Shown here in pieces: positions 43,673 through 51,856 of a DNA stretch of 64,000 bases. This DNA comes from Legionella_C dresdenensis. GTDB taxonomy: Bacteria > Pseudomonadota > Gammaproteobacteria > Legionellales > Legionellaceae. Position numbers and translations under genes: made by a program. Every line of letters begins with the position of its first letter. Within the stretch, counting starts at the first letter, position 1. The notes beneath the pieces are model-generated. The model saw nothing but the letters and a program-made list of their open reading frames with translations, ran no database searches and was not told the origin of the DNA. Location of the stretch: the NCBI RefSeq assembly GCF_042649825.1, contig NZ_JBHSAB010000001.1, forward strand, positions 558,001-622,000. The letters are read 5' to 3'.

Positions 43673-43788
43673 GTAAGTCCATCTGTTTTAACTCTTTTCG
43701 CAAACCCTCAGATGCCATGGATGGCATCTGGGAGCGTCAGGATGACTTCATGCGTGTTTGCGAAAAGAGTTAAAACAGATGGGCTTAC
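43673..43788. mobile_element. 116-bp element with 33-bp terminal inverted repeats
   Basis: Left end GTAAGTCCATCTGTTTTAAC continues to CGCAAAC at 43705. The right end (43756-43788) is its inverse with a single mismatch over 33 bases. Inside, CAGATGCCAT-GG-ATGGCATCTG at 43709-43730 is a further perfect 10-base palindrome. No target duplication is evident and no coding frame. It lies between the lipoprotein promoter region and the 3' end of alr. Confidence 0.85.
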
Positions 43789-43818
43789 TCGCACCGAACC
43801 TGCAAAGATTGCAGTTCC

Positions 43819-44904
43819 CTACAGAGTTTTATCCTGCCTGACCCGAGGCGAGAATTGGCAAAGCAACTCATAAGCTATAGTACCTGCCGACATGGCAATA
43901 TTTTCAACCGGCACATACTGCCCCCACAATTCAACCGCATCGCCTATGGCAACCCCCGGGCAATTAGTCAAATTGACAGTCAACATATCCATAGACACCC
44001 TGCCGACAACAGGCGCCAGATAACCATTAACCCAGACCGGCGTATTCTGTGCAATGTGGCGGGGATAACCATCCCCATAACCGGCAGCAACCACACCTAT
44101 CACTGACGGTTTACTGGTTTGCCAGGTACCGCCGTATCCTATTCGCGCCGCGGCAGGATAATGATGAATAGCGCTGATTGCTGAAACAAAACGCATAACC
44201 GGAATCAGCCCTAACTGCAAACCAGTCTGATTATTAAAGGGTGAAACGCCATAAAGCATAATACCCGGACGCACGACATCAGCATGAGTATCGGGCAAGG
44301 CAATAATCGCTGCTGAATTGGCAATACTGCAGGTATACCCTGCGCCGCCTAAATCCAGACTACGATAAGCGCGAAGTTGGGTCTGATTGGCCGGATGTTC
44401 AGGTTCATCGGCACAGGCCAGATGCGTCATAATGCCAATATCGTCATCCACCCAAGGGCAATTTTCCAGAGCGCCGACTACTTCAGCCACATCTTGCGGC
44501 TGAAAACCAAGGCGATTCATTCCGGTATTAACTTTCACCCAGACTTTGATTTTATGAGGCAATCGTTTTTCCAGCAGCCACTGTAATTGATAAGGCTGAT
44601 GGAGAACACATTGCAAATTATGGGCAGCAACGACATCCAGCTCATCAGCGCTGAAGACTCCCTGGAATAAAACACATTCCGCCGACGATCCCAACGCCCT
44701 GATTTTCATTGCCTCCTCAAGGCAGGCAACGCCAAACGCATAGACTTCATTTTCCAGAACAGGTACGACTGATTGCAACCCGCAGCCATAGGCATTGGCT
44801 TTGACCATAGCAATAATTTTCCGCCCTGGCGCGTAATGCCTGACCTGTTTGAGGTTATGTAAAAGCGCCGTTTCATCGATTTGAACGCGCGTTGGTCTTG
44901 TCAC
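43819..44904 (-). CDS. alr: Alanine racemase
   Basis: PLP-dependent enzyme making D-alanine for peptidoglycan. The PLP lysine lies in MVKANAYGCG near residues 33-42. Other conserved blocks are VKVNTGMNRLGF near 121, CSIANSAAI near 193, RPGIMLYGVSPF near 211, the catalytic Tyr in ARIGYGGTW near 255 and VGRVSMDMLTVNLT near 300. The length of 361 is usual. The start is a GTG one base after the dnaB stop, so it is translated in coupling with dnaB, a gene order common in gammaproteobacteria. Confidence 0.95.
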   Translation of the reverse strand: MTRPTRVQIDETALLHNLKQVRHYAPGRKIIAMVKANAYGCGLQSVVPVLENEVYAFGVACLEEAMKIRALGSSAECVLFQGVFSADELDVVAAHNLQCVLHQPYQLQWLLEKRLPHKIKVWVKVNTGMNRLGFQPQDVAEVVGALENCPWVDDDIGIMTHLACADEPEHPANQTQLRAYRSLDLGGAGYTCSIANSAAIIALPDTHADVVRPGIMLYGVSPFNNQTGLQLGLIPVMRFVSAISAIHHYPAAARIGYGGTWQTSKPSVIGVVAAGYGDGYPRHIAQNTPVWVNGYLAPVVGRVSMDMLTVNLTNCPGVAIGDAVELWGQYVPVENIAMSAGTIAYELLCQFSPRVRQDKTL

Positions 44905-44905
44905 G

Positions 44906-46294
44906 TTAATCTACCCCTTGATAACCACTATATGCCAAATCTTCGAAACGGGTGTATTTACCCAGGAACGCAACTCTTACCTTACCAATCGGACCATTAC
45001 GCTGCTTGGCGATAATAATTTCCGCCACCCCTTTATCCGGGCTGTCCTCATTGTAAACTTCATCACGATAAATAAAACAGATTAAATCCGCGTCCTGCTC
45101 AATCGCACCAGACTCCCGCAGGTCAGACATCACGGGCCGCTTATCGGTGCGCTGCTCAAGGCTTCGGTTAAGCTGCGACAAAGCAATTACCGGCACTTTT
45201 AATTCTTTTGCCAGCGACTTAAGGCTCCGGGAAATTTCCGAAATCTCGGCAGTACGGTTTTCCGCCTTAAAACCCGGCACTTTCATCAACTGCAAATAGT
45301 CTACGACAATCAGGCCGAGCTGGCCATTTTCCTTGGCGAGCCGCCGAGCCCTTGCGCGCATCTCTGCCGGACTTAAACCTGCTGTATCATCAATAAACAA
45401 CGGCGCTTCCGACAACATATGAACAGCTGAAGTGACTCGCGGCCAATCATCATCTTCAAGTTTACCAGTACGGATACGGTGCTGATCAATACGGCCCAGC
45501 GACGACAGCATCCTCATTGCCAGCGAATCCGAGGGCATCTCCATTGAGAAAACCAGTACTGGCTTACCGCCATTGATAGCGGCATGCTCGGCCATATTCA
45601 TAACCAGAGTGGTTTTACCCATAGACGGACGCCCGGCGACAATGACCAGATCCGAGGGCTGCAGACCGGAGGTCATGCTGTCAAGATCGGACAAGCCAGT
45701 CGCCATACCGGTAAGGGCATCCGAATTGTGATAAAGCATATCAATTTTTTCCACAGTCTTTACCAGAATGGATTTGATGCTTTCCGGCCCTCCGTCACCC
45801 GCAGTCTGCTCGGCAATGGCAAACACTCTGGTTTCTGCCAGGTCAAGCAGCTCCGGCACTTCCCTGCCCGCAGGGTTATAGGCTGAATCCGCAATTTCAC
45901 CGGCAATGGCAATTAACTGCCTTTGTACTGATTTTTCGCGGACAATATCCGCGTAAGCCGCAACGTTTGCAACGCTGGGCGTATTATTGGCCAGCTCAAA
46001 TAAATAGGTTTCGCCGCCGCTGTCATCCAGTTCATCATTTGATTTCAAGGAGTCCAGCAAAGTCACCACATCAAAGGGCTGATCTTTTCTGGCAAGTTCG
46101 GCAATGGTGCGGAACAGGATACGGTGCTCGGTACGATAAAAATCCGCTTCACACAGTTTCGAGCTGATTTTATCCCACGCCTGATTATCCAGCATCAAGC
46201 CGCCAATAATAGCTTGCTCTGCTTCAGCAGAATGAGGCGGCCGCTTTAACAGGTCTACGGATGAGGTATTCTTTTTTGACTGAACGTCTGCCAT
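44906..46294 (-). CDS. dnaB: Replicative DNA helicase DnaB
   Basis: Hexameric 5'-3' helicase of the replication fork. The N-terminal DnaB domain has PPHSAEAEQAIIGGLMLD near 20-37. The RecA-like domain has the Walker A GRPSMGKTTLVMN near 221-233, the Walker B-type LIVVDYLQLM near 330, and SDLRESGAIEQDADLI near 394-409. The length of 462 matches E. coli (471). A hairpin terminator of the upstream gene lies at 46341-46367, so dnaB-alr has its own promoter in the 46295-46340 gap or nearby. Confidence 0.97.
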   Translation of the reverse strand: MADVQSKKNTSSVDLLKRPPHSAEAEQAIIGGLMLDNQAWDKISSKLCEADFYRTEHRILFRTIAELARKDQPFDVVTLLDSLKSNDELDDSGGETYLFELANNTPSVANVAAYADIVREKSVQRQLIAIAGEIADSAYNPAGREVPELLDLAETRVFAIAEQTAGDGGPESIKSILVKTVEKIDMLYHNSDALTGMATGLSDLDSMTSGLQPSDLVIVAGRPSMGKTTLVMNMAEHAAINGGKPVLVFSMEMPSDSLAMRMLSSLGRIDQHRIRTGKLEDDDWPRVTSAVHMLSEAPLFIDDTAGLSPAEMRARARRLAKENGQLGLIVVDYLQLMKVPGFKAENRTAEISEISRSLKSLAKELKVPVIALSQLNRSLEQRTDKRPVMSDLRESGAIEQDADLICFIYRDEVYNEDSPDKGVAEIIIAKQRNGPIGKVRVAFLGKYTRFEDLAYSGYQGVD

Positions 46295-46340
46295 AACTTG
46301 GTACTAGCTTCGTATTAAAGCAGTTATTTTAATCCGCTAC

Positions 46341-46373
46341 AAAAAAAAAGACACACTTTCGTGTGTCTTTTTT
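46341..46373. terminator. Bidirectional Rho-independent terminator
   Basis: GACACAC-TTTC-GTGTGTC hairpin (46350-46367) with A9 on its left and T6 on its right. On the minus strand it ends the DUF2147 gene transcript with a T-tract of nine, before dnaB. Confidence 0.92.
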
Positions 46374-46387
46374 ATAAAAAATTCTGC

Positions 46388-46819
46388 TTATCTTACCCAA
46401 ACCTGAGTACGGCCCAGTGCAGAAATACCAACATAGCCGCGAACATAGAGCTTGTTGCCTTCCATAGTCACTTTGGCACGGTAAACTTTACCCGATTTTG
46501 GATCAAGGATATTACCGCCATCCCAGACGCCGTTACCTTTGTCTTTCAGACCCCACATGATTTGCAGACCTTTAATTGGTTTGTTTTTGAAACCGCCTGG
46601 GCATTTTGAGCAAATGCCAGTATCGCCTGGTTGTGGAATAATGTTAACAATAGTACCGCTTAATGTGTTGCCAGATACTGAAACTCGAACGATCGCACGT
46701 TTTTTACCAGTTTTATCATCAATTGTTGTCCAGGTACCAGCGGGCGATCCAGCAGCCAGAGCGGCAGGAACAAATAATACCATTAACACAGCAGCAAAAA
46801 ATGATTTCATTGTTGTCAT
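46388..46819 (-). CDS. Exported DUF2147 family protein
   Basis: A 143-residue protein with a signal peptide (MTTMKSFFAAVLMVLFVPAA, cut near ALA-AGS). The mature part follows DUF2147: AGTWTTIDDKTGKKRAIVRV, CSKCPGGFKNKPIKGL, MWGLKDKGNGVWDGGNILDP, YRAKVTMEGN and LYVRGYVGISALGRTQVW. Function of the family is not established; a periplasmic lipocalin-like fold is probable. GGAG lies 7 bases before ATG 46819. A clear terminator follows. Confidence 0.92.
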   Translation of the reverse strand: MTTMKSFFAAVLMVLFVPAALAAGSPAGTWTTIDDKTGKKRAIVRVSVSGNTLSGTIVNIIPQPGDTGICSKCPGGFKNKPIKGLQIMWGLKDKGNGVWDGGNILDPKSGKVYRAKVTMEGNKLYVRGYVGISALGRTQVWVR

Positions 46820-46896
46820 GAAGTTTCTCCATAAATTTCATCATTGAAAGCATAGGCTATGAATAACAGCTTTGCAATTGAAATCACGGATTTATT

Positions 46897-47067
46897 GTAT
46901 ATTGGCTTTGTGCCGGACAATTTTTGTAGGTTGGGCCGTTTTGACCCAACAAGCCTTTTTATCAAGCACTCTACATCTGAAAAGTGATTGAAGATTGGTA
47001 ATGTTGGGTCGGAACGACCCAACCTACATGTAATACAAAAAAATTGTCCGGCACAAAGGTATATTGG
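46897..47067. mobile_element. 153-bp MITE with 20-bp terminal inverted repeats and 9-bp target duplication
   Basis: The element proper is 46906-47058. Both ends read CTTTGTGCCGGACAATTTTT inward, a perfect 20-base inverted repeat. It is flanked on both sides by GTATATTGG (46897-46905 and 47059-47067), a perfect 9-base direct repeat, the sign of a transposition event. Inside is an inverted pair of GTTGGGTC-type palindromes (46926-46950 and 47002-47027). There is no coding frame, so it would need a transposase in trans. Together with the next element it fills the 410-base gap 46820-47229. Confidence 0.88.
46926..47027. repeat. Inverted pair of GTTGGGTC palindromes (unit a)
   Basis: GTAGGTTGGGCC-GTTT-TGACCCAAC at 46926-46950 and TGTTGGGTC-GGAAC-GACCCAACCTAC at 47002-47027, in outward-facing inverse orientation, about 50 bases apart. 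The spacer shares TTTTATCAA and GATTGGTAATG-like words with unit b. It lies inside the 153-bp mobile element. Confidence 0.85.
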
Positions 47068-47131
47068 AATTATTAATGGGTGGAATGAAAACCTTGATTA
47101 CGCTACGCTGCATCAAGGCTACACCTTTTTA

Positions 47132-47227
47132 TAGGTTGGGTCCGTTTGACCCAACAAGGATTTTATCAACCGCTCCAGTTCAATTCATGGTTCAAAATTG
47201 GAATGTTGGGTCAACGACCCAACCTAC
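47132..47227. repeat. Inverted pair of GTTGGGTC palindromes (unit b)
   Basis: TAGGTTGGGTCC-GTTT-GACCCAAC at 47132-47155 and TGTTGGGTC-AAC-GACCCAACCTAC at 47204-47227, with a spacer related to unit a (ACAAGGATTTTATCAA). It abuts the stop codon of the gene ending at 47230. It lacks the 20-bp ends of the neighbouring mobile element. Confidence 0.85.
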
Positions 47228-47229
47228 AT

Positions 47230-48525
47230 TTAACGTGGCCCGAAACACTTATCAGCATGACGTGACAGCGTATGTCCATCAATCTCAACTTTGTTATTCA
47301 CTAATTCAACCTGATCTTTTAATAAACTTGCAACGAGCTTATGCACTGACAAAGTCTGGTTCGAATACTTTTCCTGGCGGAAAAAATGCCGTTCCGTTTT
47401 TAGAATATGAGTGGGATTATTTAAGATAGACAGCGCTAAATCTTTTTTGAAATCAGCTGGTTTATTCTGGACCTGCAGAGCAACCAATTCCAAATAGCGT
47501 TCCTTGCGGGATTTCAGGTTAGTAATTACCTCATTGCTAATCATACGGTCTATTCGAGACTGAAACGCGGCTATTGTTTCATTTTGCTGCTCAGTAACTA
47601 CTGGTACAGCGACTCCAGGATTAAAGTTCTTCACTTTCGGCAGCTCTATTGCCTGGTCATATAATGTATCAACATCTTCAATAATAGCTTTTAGTTCATA
47701 TCTGCCATTATCAATTTTCTGCCCCAGAATTTTCTTTTTAACATCGGGCTGGCGAAGGTGGTCTGGCGTCAGATTATTCACTTCGAGGTATTCACACAAG
47801 ATATCGGCAATTTCAGCCTGATTGATGCTTAAATTCATCAAGTGAACAGCGCCAATCTTGGCTGCAACTTCAAAAGCGTCGATTGGTTTATCCAGGGAAT
47901 TAATGCCAAAATGTTGCACATCTTTAACAAATCTATCCGCTACTGCTTGTCGTGCCCGTGGTTGTGCTAGAGAGCGAGGATTCAGATAAAGTGCGCGATA
48001 GTGTTCAGTGAATTTCAACCTGTCCCGCTCGTTAATATCCTGATCAAGTAAAAGTTTGGTCAGAATTAGTTTTAATTCATAGGCATGACTCAACTGATTT
48101 TCAGGACCATTATTACCTATTATGGTACGACATGGATCATATGCACTAAGACTAATGGGCAACAAATGTTCAAATTTAATCGGGGTGAACCTTGGAACAT
48201 TCAAATTCAGAAAGGTACTTAATTGATTATTATGACGATCAATAAGTTTTATAGTCAGCTCAAAACTGTCTTTACCGCCAGGTTGGAACTCAAGATACAG
48301 CTTTCCAATTTTAGCTTTTACCTTCTCTCGACCCGTCACCGCTGGGGGAATCACAAAATCATCCTCTCCAAACAACCTGGCTGTTAATTCGCTTTCATCA
48401 ATCCGATCAAGCTGATTGATATCATAGACAACAGTTTCTCGGGGAACATAATCTGTGCCGATTCTTTGATAACTATGGGTAAAAACATCATTATTCCGGG
48501 TTGTCTGGCTTAACTTTCTGAACAT
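47230..48525 (-). CDS. Unknown protein, paralogue of the 48652-49572 gene
   Basis: Not recognised. The 431-residue product lacks signal peptide and membrane helices. Its first 300 residues align with the neighbour encoded at 48652-49572: shared pieces include TVVYDINQLDRI against TNTYDLSKLERI, FGEDDFVIPP against FCREDFIIPP, KIGKLYLEFQPGGKDSF against KVGKLYIVYLPGSKDSF, and FEHLLPISLSAYDP against FENLLPISLNLFYP. The C-terminal 125 residues are extra, highly charged and helical (SNEVITNLKSRKERYLELVA). The pair arose by tandem duplication. A repeat element sits directly after its stop codon and another between the two genes. Confidence 0.7.
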   Translation of the reverse strand: MFRKLSQTTRNNDVFTHSYQRIGTDYVPRETVVYDINQLDRIDESELTARLFGEDDFVIPPAVTGREKVKAKIGKLYLEFQPGGKDSFELTIKLIDRHNNQLSTFLNLNVPRFTPIKFEHLLPISLSAYDPCRTIIGNNGPENQLSHAYELKLILTKLLLDQDINERDRLKFTEHYRALYLNPRSLAQPRARQAVADRFVKDVQHFGINSLDKPIDAFEVAAKIGAVHLMNLSINQAEIADILCEYLEVNNLTPDHLRQPDVKKKILGQKIDNGRYELKAIIEDVDTLYDQAIELPKVKNFNPGVAVPVVTEQQNETIAAFQSRIDRMISNEVITNLKSRKERYLELVALQVQNKPADFKKDLALSILNNPTHILKTERHFFRQEKYSNQTLSVHKLVASLLKDQVELVNNKVEIDGHTLSRHADKCFGPR

Positions 48526-48616
48526 TGCTGCACTCCTGCTGAATTAGTTTATGTATTATACAAAATTAACATTAAGTGATTATTAATTGGCTGGAGAAAA
48601 TGCCGGGCTTTTTATT

Positions 48617-48641
48617 TGTTGGGTCAAACGACCCAACCTAC
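48617..48641. repeat. GTTGGGTC palindrome, single copy
   Basis: GTTGGGTC-AAAC-GACCCAAC followed by CTAC, identical in its core to the copy at 34142. It lies between the two tandem paralogous genes. Confidence 0.9.
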
Positions 48642-48651
48642 GGGAACCATC

Positions 48652-49572
48652 TCAAGCTGGCGACGGGGTTGCTCTTACAGAGTTCATGTACATATGTATT
48701 ACAGCTCTGTCAAATAAAACACCGATATCCTGAAACTCTTCTTGTAACGGCTTTTGATTGAGAAGATTTGTCATAAGCCGCCACTTGACAGCTCCCCAGT
48801 TAACTTTATCCACGTGTTTGTCATTAACATCGAGAAATTCATTTAAGACCTCAATGATCTCTGTTTCACCAATACTTAAATCTCTCAATTGTATTGCAAC
48901 AATTTTTTCCGCTACCTCAAAGGCTGAAGCAGGCTTTACCTGCGGATTGCTGCAAAAATATTCTGTATCTCTAATAAAACGGCCTTGTTTTGCCCTTCGC
49001 GGCTCTCGAACATTTAATTTAAGCGCCAGATAATGCTCAAAAAAATTCCGTTTTTCGTCCTCAGAAATATCTTCATCAAGCATAAGTTTTGTGATGGTTT
49101 GTTTTAAGGCGAAGGCATGGCATAAGTGTTCCATACCTATATCACTAATGCTTTGCCCTGACATGGTGCGATCAGGGTAAAACAGATTAAGCGAGATGGG
49201 CAGCAGATTTTCAAATTTGATCGCCGGGAACTTTAAGGCCTCCAAATTCAAAAAAAGTTTTAACTGCCTGTTCTGTCGATCAATGTAGTTGATTCTCAAG
49301 AGAAAACTGTCTTTACTGCCAGGGAGGTATACGATATAAAGTTTGCCGACTTTTATTTGTATAGGCTCGAATTCGTGGACATCAGGAGGAATAATAAAAT
49401 CTTCCCTGCAAAATAACTTCTCTTCCAGCTTATCCCCGGTAATCCGTTCAAGCTTACTCAAATCATAGGTATTTGTTTCCCTCAGGGCAAATTTACCCCC
49501 TTTTTTCTCATAACTTTTAATATACTTGCATTCAGAGGCTGTTATTTCTTTTAACGTTTTTACAGAAGTCAT
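48652..49572 (-). CDS. Unknown protein, shorter paralogue of the 47230-48525 gene
   Basis: Not recognised. The 306-residue product is cytosolic by sequence and corresponds to the first 300 residues of its neighbour, with about 35-40 percent identical-looking blocks (NRQLKLFLNLEALKFPAIKF, TKLMLDEDISEDEKRNFFEHY, SAFEVAEKIVAIQLRDLSI). The C-terminal charged region of the neighbour is absent; the chain ends with NSVRATPSPA. Conserved segments are spread along the full length, so the common unit is probably one globular domain of about 290 residues. Divergently upstream is another unknown gene at 49655. Confidence 0.7.
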   Translation of the reverse strand: MTSVKTLKEITASECKYIKSYEKKGGKFALRETNTYDLSKLERITGDKLEEKLFCREDFIIPPDVHEFEPIQIKVGKLYIVYLPGSKDSFLLRINYIDRQNRQLKLFLNLEALKFPAIKFENLLPISLNLFYPDRTMSGQSISDIGMEHLCHAFALKQTITKLMLDEDISEDEKRNFFEHYLALKLNVREPRRAKQGRFIRDTEYFCSNPQVKPASAFEVAEKIVAIQLRDLSIGETEIIEVLNEFLDVNDKHVDKVNWGAVKWRLMTNLLNQKPLQEEFQDIGVLFDRAVIHMYMNSVRATPSPA

Positions 49573-49654
49573 GGCAACAATAATTAATTGAGGTTTAAAA
49601 GCTGCAAATTGTATAAAATAAAAATTAACAAATTATTAACGGGATCGTTTGATT

Positions 49655-50656
49655 ATGCTTTCGTGTACTCCCCTGACGCAATCAATTACAATAGAGAAAG
49701 GTAGTCGATTTTTTATTGCTGCCTGTAAAAAGAATAACGCTCCTCATTCCTTTATCTGCCTGGGGATTGAAAACAAAGGGGAAATTTTAAGCAGCATCGG
49801 GAAATATATTGATGGCGATAAGCTTTTTTCATCCTGTGTCTCTGATGATAACCCTGCTGGTAAAACGATAAAAAAATTTCTTTTCAGTCTTTTTGCACCT
49901 TGTGTATTTATGCGCACACAACCGGCTCATCTTTCAAATGAAGCAATTCATTTCAGGTATCCGCATGACAAGGACGTTATTGCTGTCTCTTACAAGGCAT
50001 TTTCACTTACTTACTTTCAATATGTCGATTTCCTCTACTATTTAAAGGCATTGAATCCTCGTTTACGGGCTTTTATACCTGTTCGTGAAAGAGGTAATTC
50101 TGTGCTCGCAAGCTGGCGTTCTTTAAGCGTACTTCCAGAGCGGCGAAGCAACAATCAGACTGAGCCCGCAGACTCATGCAAAACCCTTGGACTTGACAAC
50201 ACTTGCCGCCATACGTCGATTAACCTTATCCAGAAAGCCCGTGGTACAAGTAACACCGGCCATGGCGTCTCAACCAGTTTTCTTAAGAGTTATACTCTAC
50301 AGGCCAATATTGCCAACGGCAAATTTGACAGACTATTTATTCTTCCATTACCGCCTGAAACCTTTAAATCCCTATCTGTGCCCCGGCTAAAAGTTATAGA
50401 GAAGCTCTATAACTGCATGGAAGCGATTCTCGCCAATCCTTATGCCAGAACGCTCAGCCATAAGAAATTACTGATGTTAAGGCGGCTGTATGAAAATATT
50501 ACCAGCAATGAGGAACAAACCTTAGATGAGTTCTTTGGGAGAATATCAGCCAGTTTTAATCAGAATAAAAAGCTCATTCAGGCACACCGCGGGTTTCATT
50601 TCCCGGGTGCAGCTACCGATACCGAAAAAATGTTCAGAGAGATCATGAGAAAGTAG
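49655..50656 (+). CDS. Unknown cytosolic protein
   Basis: Not recognised. 333 residues from ATG 49655; a TTG two codons earlier also opens the frame. No signal peptide or clear membrane helix. The C-terminal third is helical (SVPRLKVIEKLYNCMEAILAN, HKKLLMLRRLYENITSNEEQ), with a family-like ending EQTLDEFFGRISASFNQNKK. The middle has CRHTSINLIQKARGTS. The TAG stop codon is contained in the GTAGG border of a palindromic repeat. Its place among other orphan genes suggests an accessory, possibly secreted, protein. Confidence 0.65.
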   Translation: MLSCTPLTQSITIEKGSRFFIAACKKNNAPHSFICLGIENKGEILSSIGKYIDGDKLFSSCVSDDNPAGKTIKKFLFSLFAPCVFMRTQPAHLSNEAIHFRYPHDKDVIAVSYKAFSLTYFQYVDFLYYLKALNPRLRAFIPVRERGNSVLASWRSLSVLPERRSNNQTEPADSCKTLGLDNTCRHTSINLIQKARGTSNTGHGVSTSFLKSYTLQANIANGKFDRLFILPLPPETFKSLSVPRLKVIEKLYNCMEAILANPYARTLSHKKLLMLRRLYENITSNEEQTLDEFFGRISASFNQNKKLIQAHRGFHFPGAATDTEKMFREIMRK

Positions 50657-50677
50657 GTTGGGTCGTTTCGACCCAAC
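50653..50677. repeat. GTTGGGTC palindrome, single copy, at gene 3' end
   Basis: GTAG followed by GTTGGGTC-GTTTC-GACCCAAC. The TAG in its border is the stop codon of the gene at 49655-50656. Confidence 0.9.
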
Positions 50678-50741
50678 AGGAAAGAAATCTGTACTGAAAA
50701 GCTAGCTCATTGCATCGGCTGCTTTCCAGTGAAAATAAATT

Positions 50742-51731
50742 CTAATTACCTAAAATACTTGAACTTGAATCAGAATCAAACTGAACTAGCTCAAGATTAC
50801 TGCCAAAATATTTCTGACAACACGTTTGAAGAGCTTCAGTAATATTAGATTGATTGCCAATGCTAGTAATTTCTGCCATAAATTCTTTTCCAGCTTGCGC
50901 TTCGCAGCCTATAAAGCTAGAGGCAGATTGATTAACCTTATCTGTAAAATGGCCAGGGGAAAAAGTTTGCAATCCTTTTTGTCTTGGGGAATTTTTATCA
51001 ATTATCAATTTTTTTATAAAGCTACCCTCTTCTTTGCTAAATCCTTCATGATAAATAACAGTTTGACTGTCATTTAATTTAACAATACCAACTACCCCTT
51101 GTTGCTCATTAATAAGATGTGAGGGAGATAGCAGGGAGCGATACGCCTTAGTGGTGGTTGCTGTTGCTGATGGTAGCTCTCGTCTACGATGAGTAAATCC
51201 GCCTGGTAAAGTTTCTGCTATGGATTGAGCGCTCGTATGGCTTTCACTATTTACATTGCCAGCCTGATTGAACTTCTGTCTAAATAAAGCCAATCCTTCA
51301 ACTCCATAAGGAGTGGGAAGCAAGCTGCTGCAATTATAATTAAAATAACCTACCAATGCATTAATCTCGGATTGATATTTAGCTTTTACTGCGTCCATAT
51401 CACTGAAAGTGCCAGGGTATTTAATTTTAAAGGCAAGAACTGCTTGACTGAATTTTTTACTGTCCTTTACTTCAAGGTAATTCTCTAAACCTAATACAAA
51501 TGCCTGAATAACTTCTTTTTGAAAGCTATCATTTTGATACTCATTTAATTTAGCAAGGTCTGATTTGACAGCCTCGGCAATATTATGATGAGTATTTTTG
51601 ATAAGGCGGTAATTTTGCATATAATCATCACAAATTTTGATTAATTCGTTTCTGATAGCATTGGTTTCTGCTGATACTGCTTCAAGCGGAACAAGAGGCT
51701 GGGTAGCGACATTTCTTCTGTTGAAATACAT
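50742..51731 (-). CDS. Unknown protein, helical N-terminal half
   Basis: Not recognised. I take ATG 51731 (MYFNRRNVATQP) as start, giving 329 residues; the frame runs back to 51794 with a hydrophobic leader that has no ribosome binding site. The first 120 residues are charged and helical (AETNAIRNELIKICDDYMQNY, FQKEVIQAFVLGLENYLEV). The C-terminal half has short strands, including GVVGIVKLNDSQTVIYHEGF and EFMAEITSIGNQSNITEALQ, and ends with DSDSSSSILGN. Composition resembles that of secreted effectors of intracellular bacteria, but this is only impression. Confidence 0.62.
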   Translation of the reverse strand: MYFNRRNVATQPLVPLEAVSAETNAIRNELIKICDDYMQNYRLIKNTHHNIAEAVKSDLAKLNEYQNDSFQKEVIQAFVLGLENYLEVKDSKKFSQAVLAFKIKYPGTFSDMDAVKAKYQSEINALVGYFNYNCSSLLPTPYGVEGLALFRQKFNQAGNVNSESHTSAQSIAETLPGGFTHRRRELPSATATTTKAYRSLLSPSHLINEQQGVVGIVKLNDSQTVIYHEGFSKEEGSFIKKLIIDKNSPRQKGLQTFSPGHFTDKVNQSASSFIGCEAQAGKEFMAEITSIGNQSNITEALQTCCQKYFGSNLELVQFDSDSSSSILGN

Positions 51732-51856
51732 TTGCAAGCTCACTTTAGAAAGATAAACAGGTAAATTGTAGCACAATATGATCATAAATTTCAATTACCA
51801 GGCTAAACATAAAGAGTTCCGCAGTTCAACAGTAATGTAAGATTATAAATGAGTAA

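Noticed and set aside
46926..47227. CRISPR-like array because of four similar palindromes
   Set aside because: Orientation alternates, spacers are not of equal length and two spacers are related; they are inverted pairs of a dispersed repeat.
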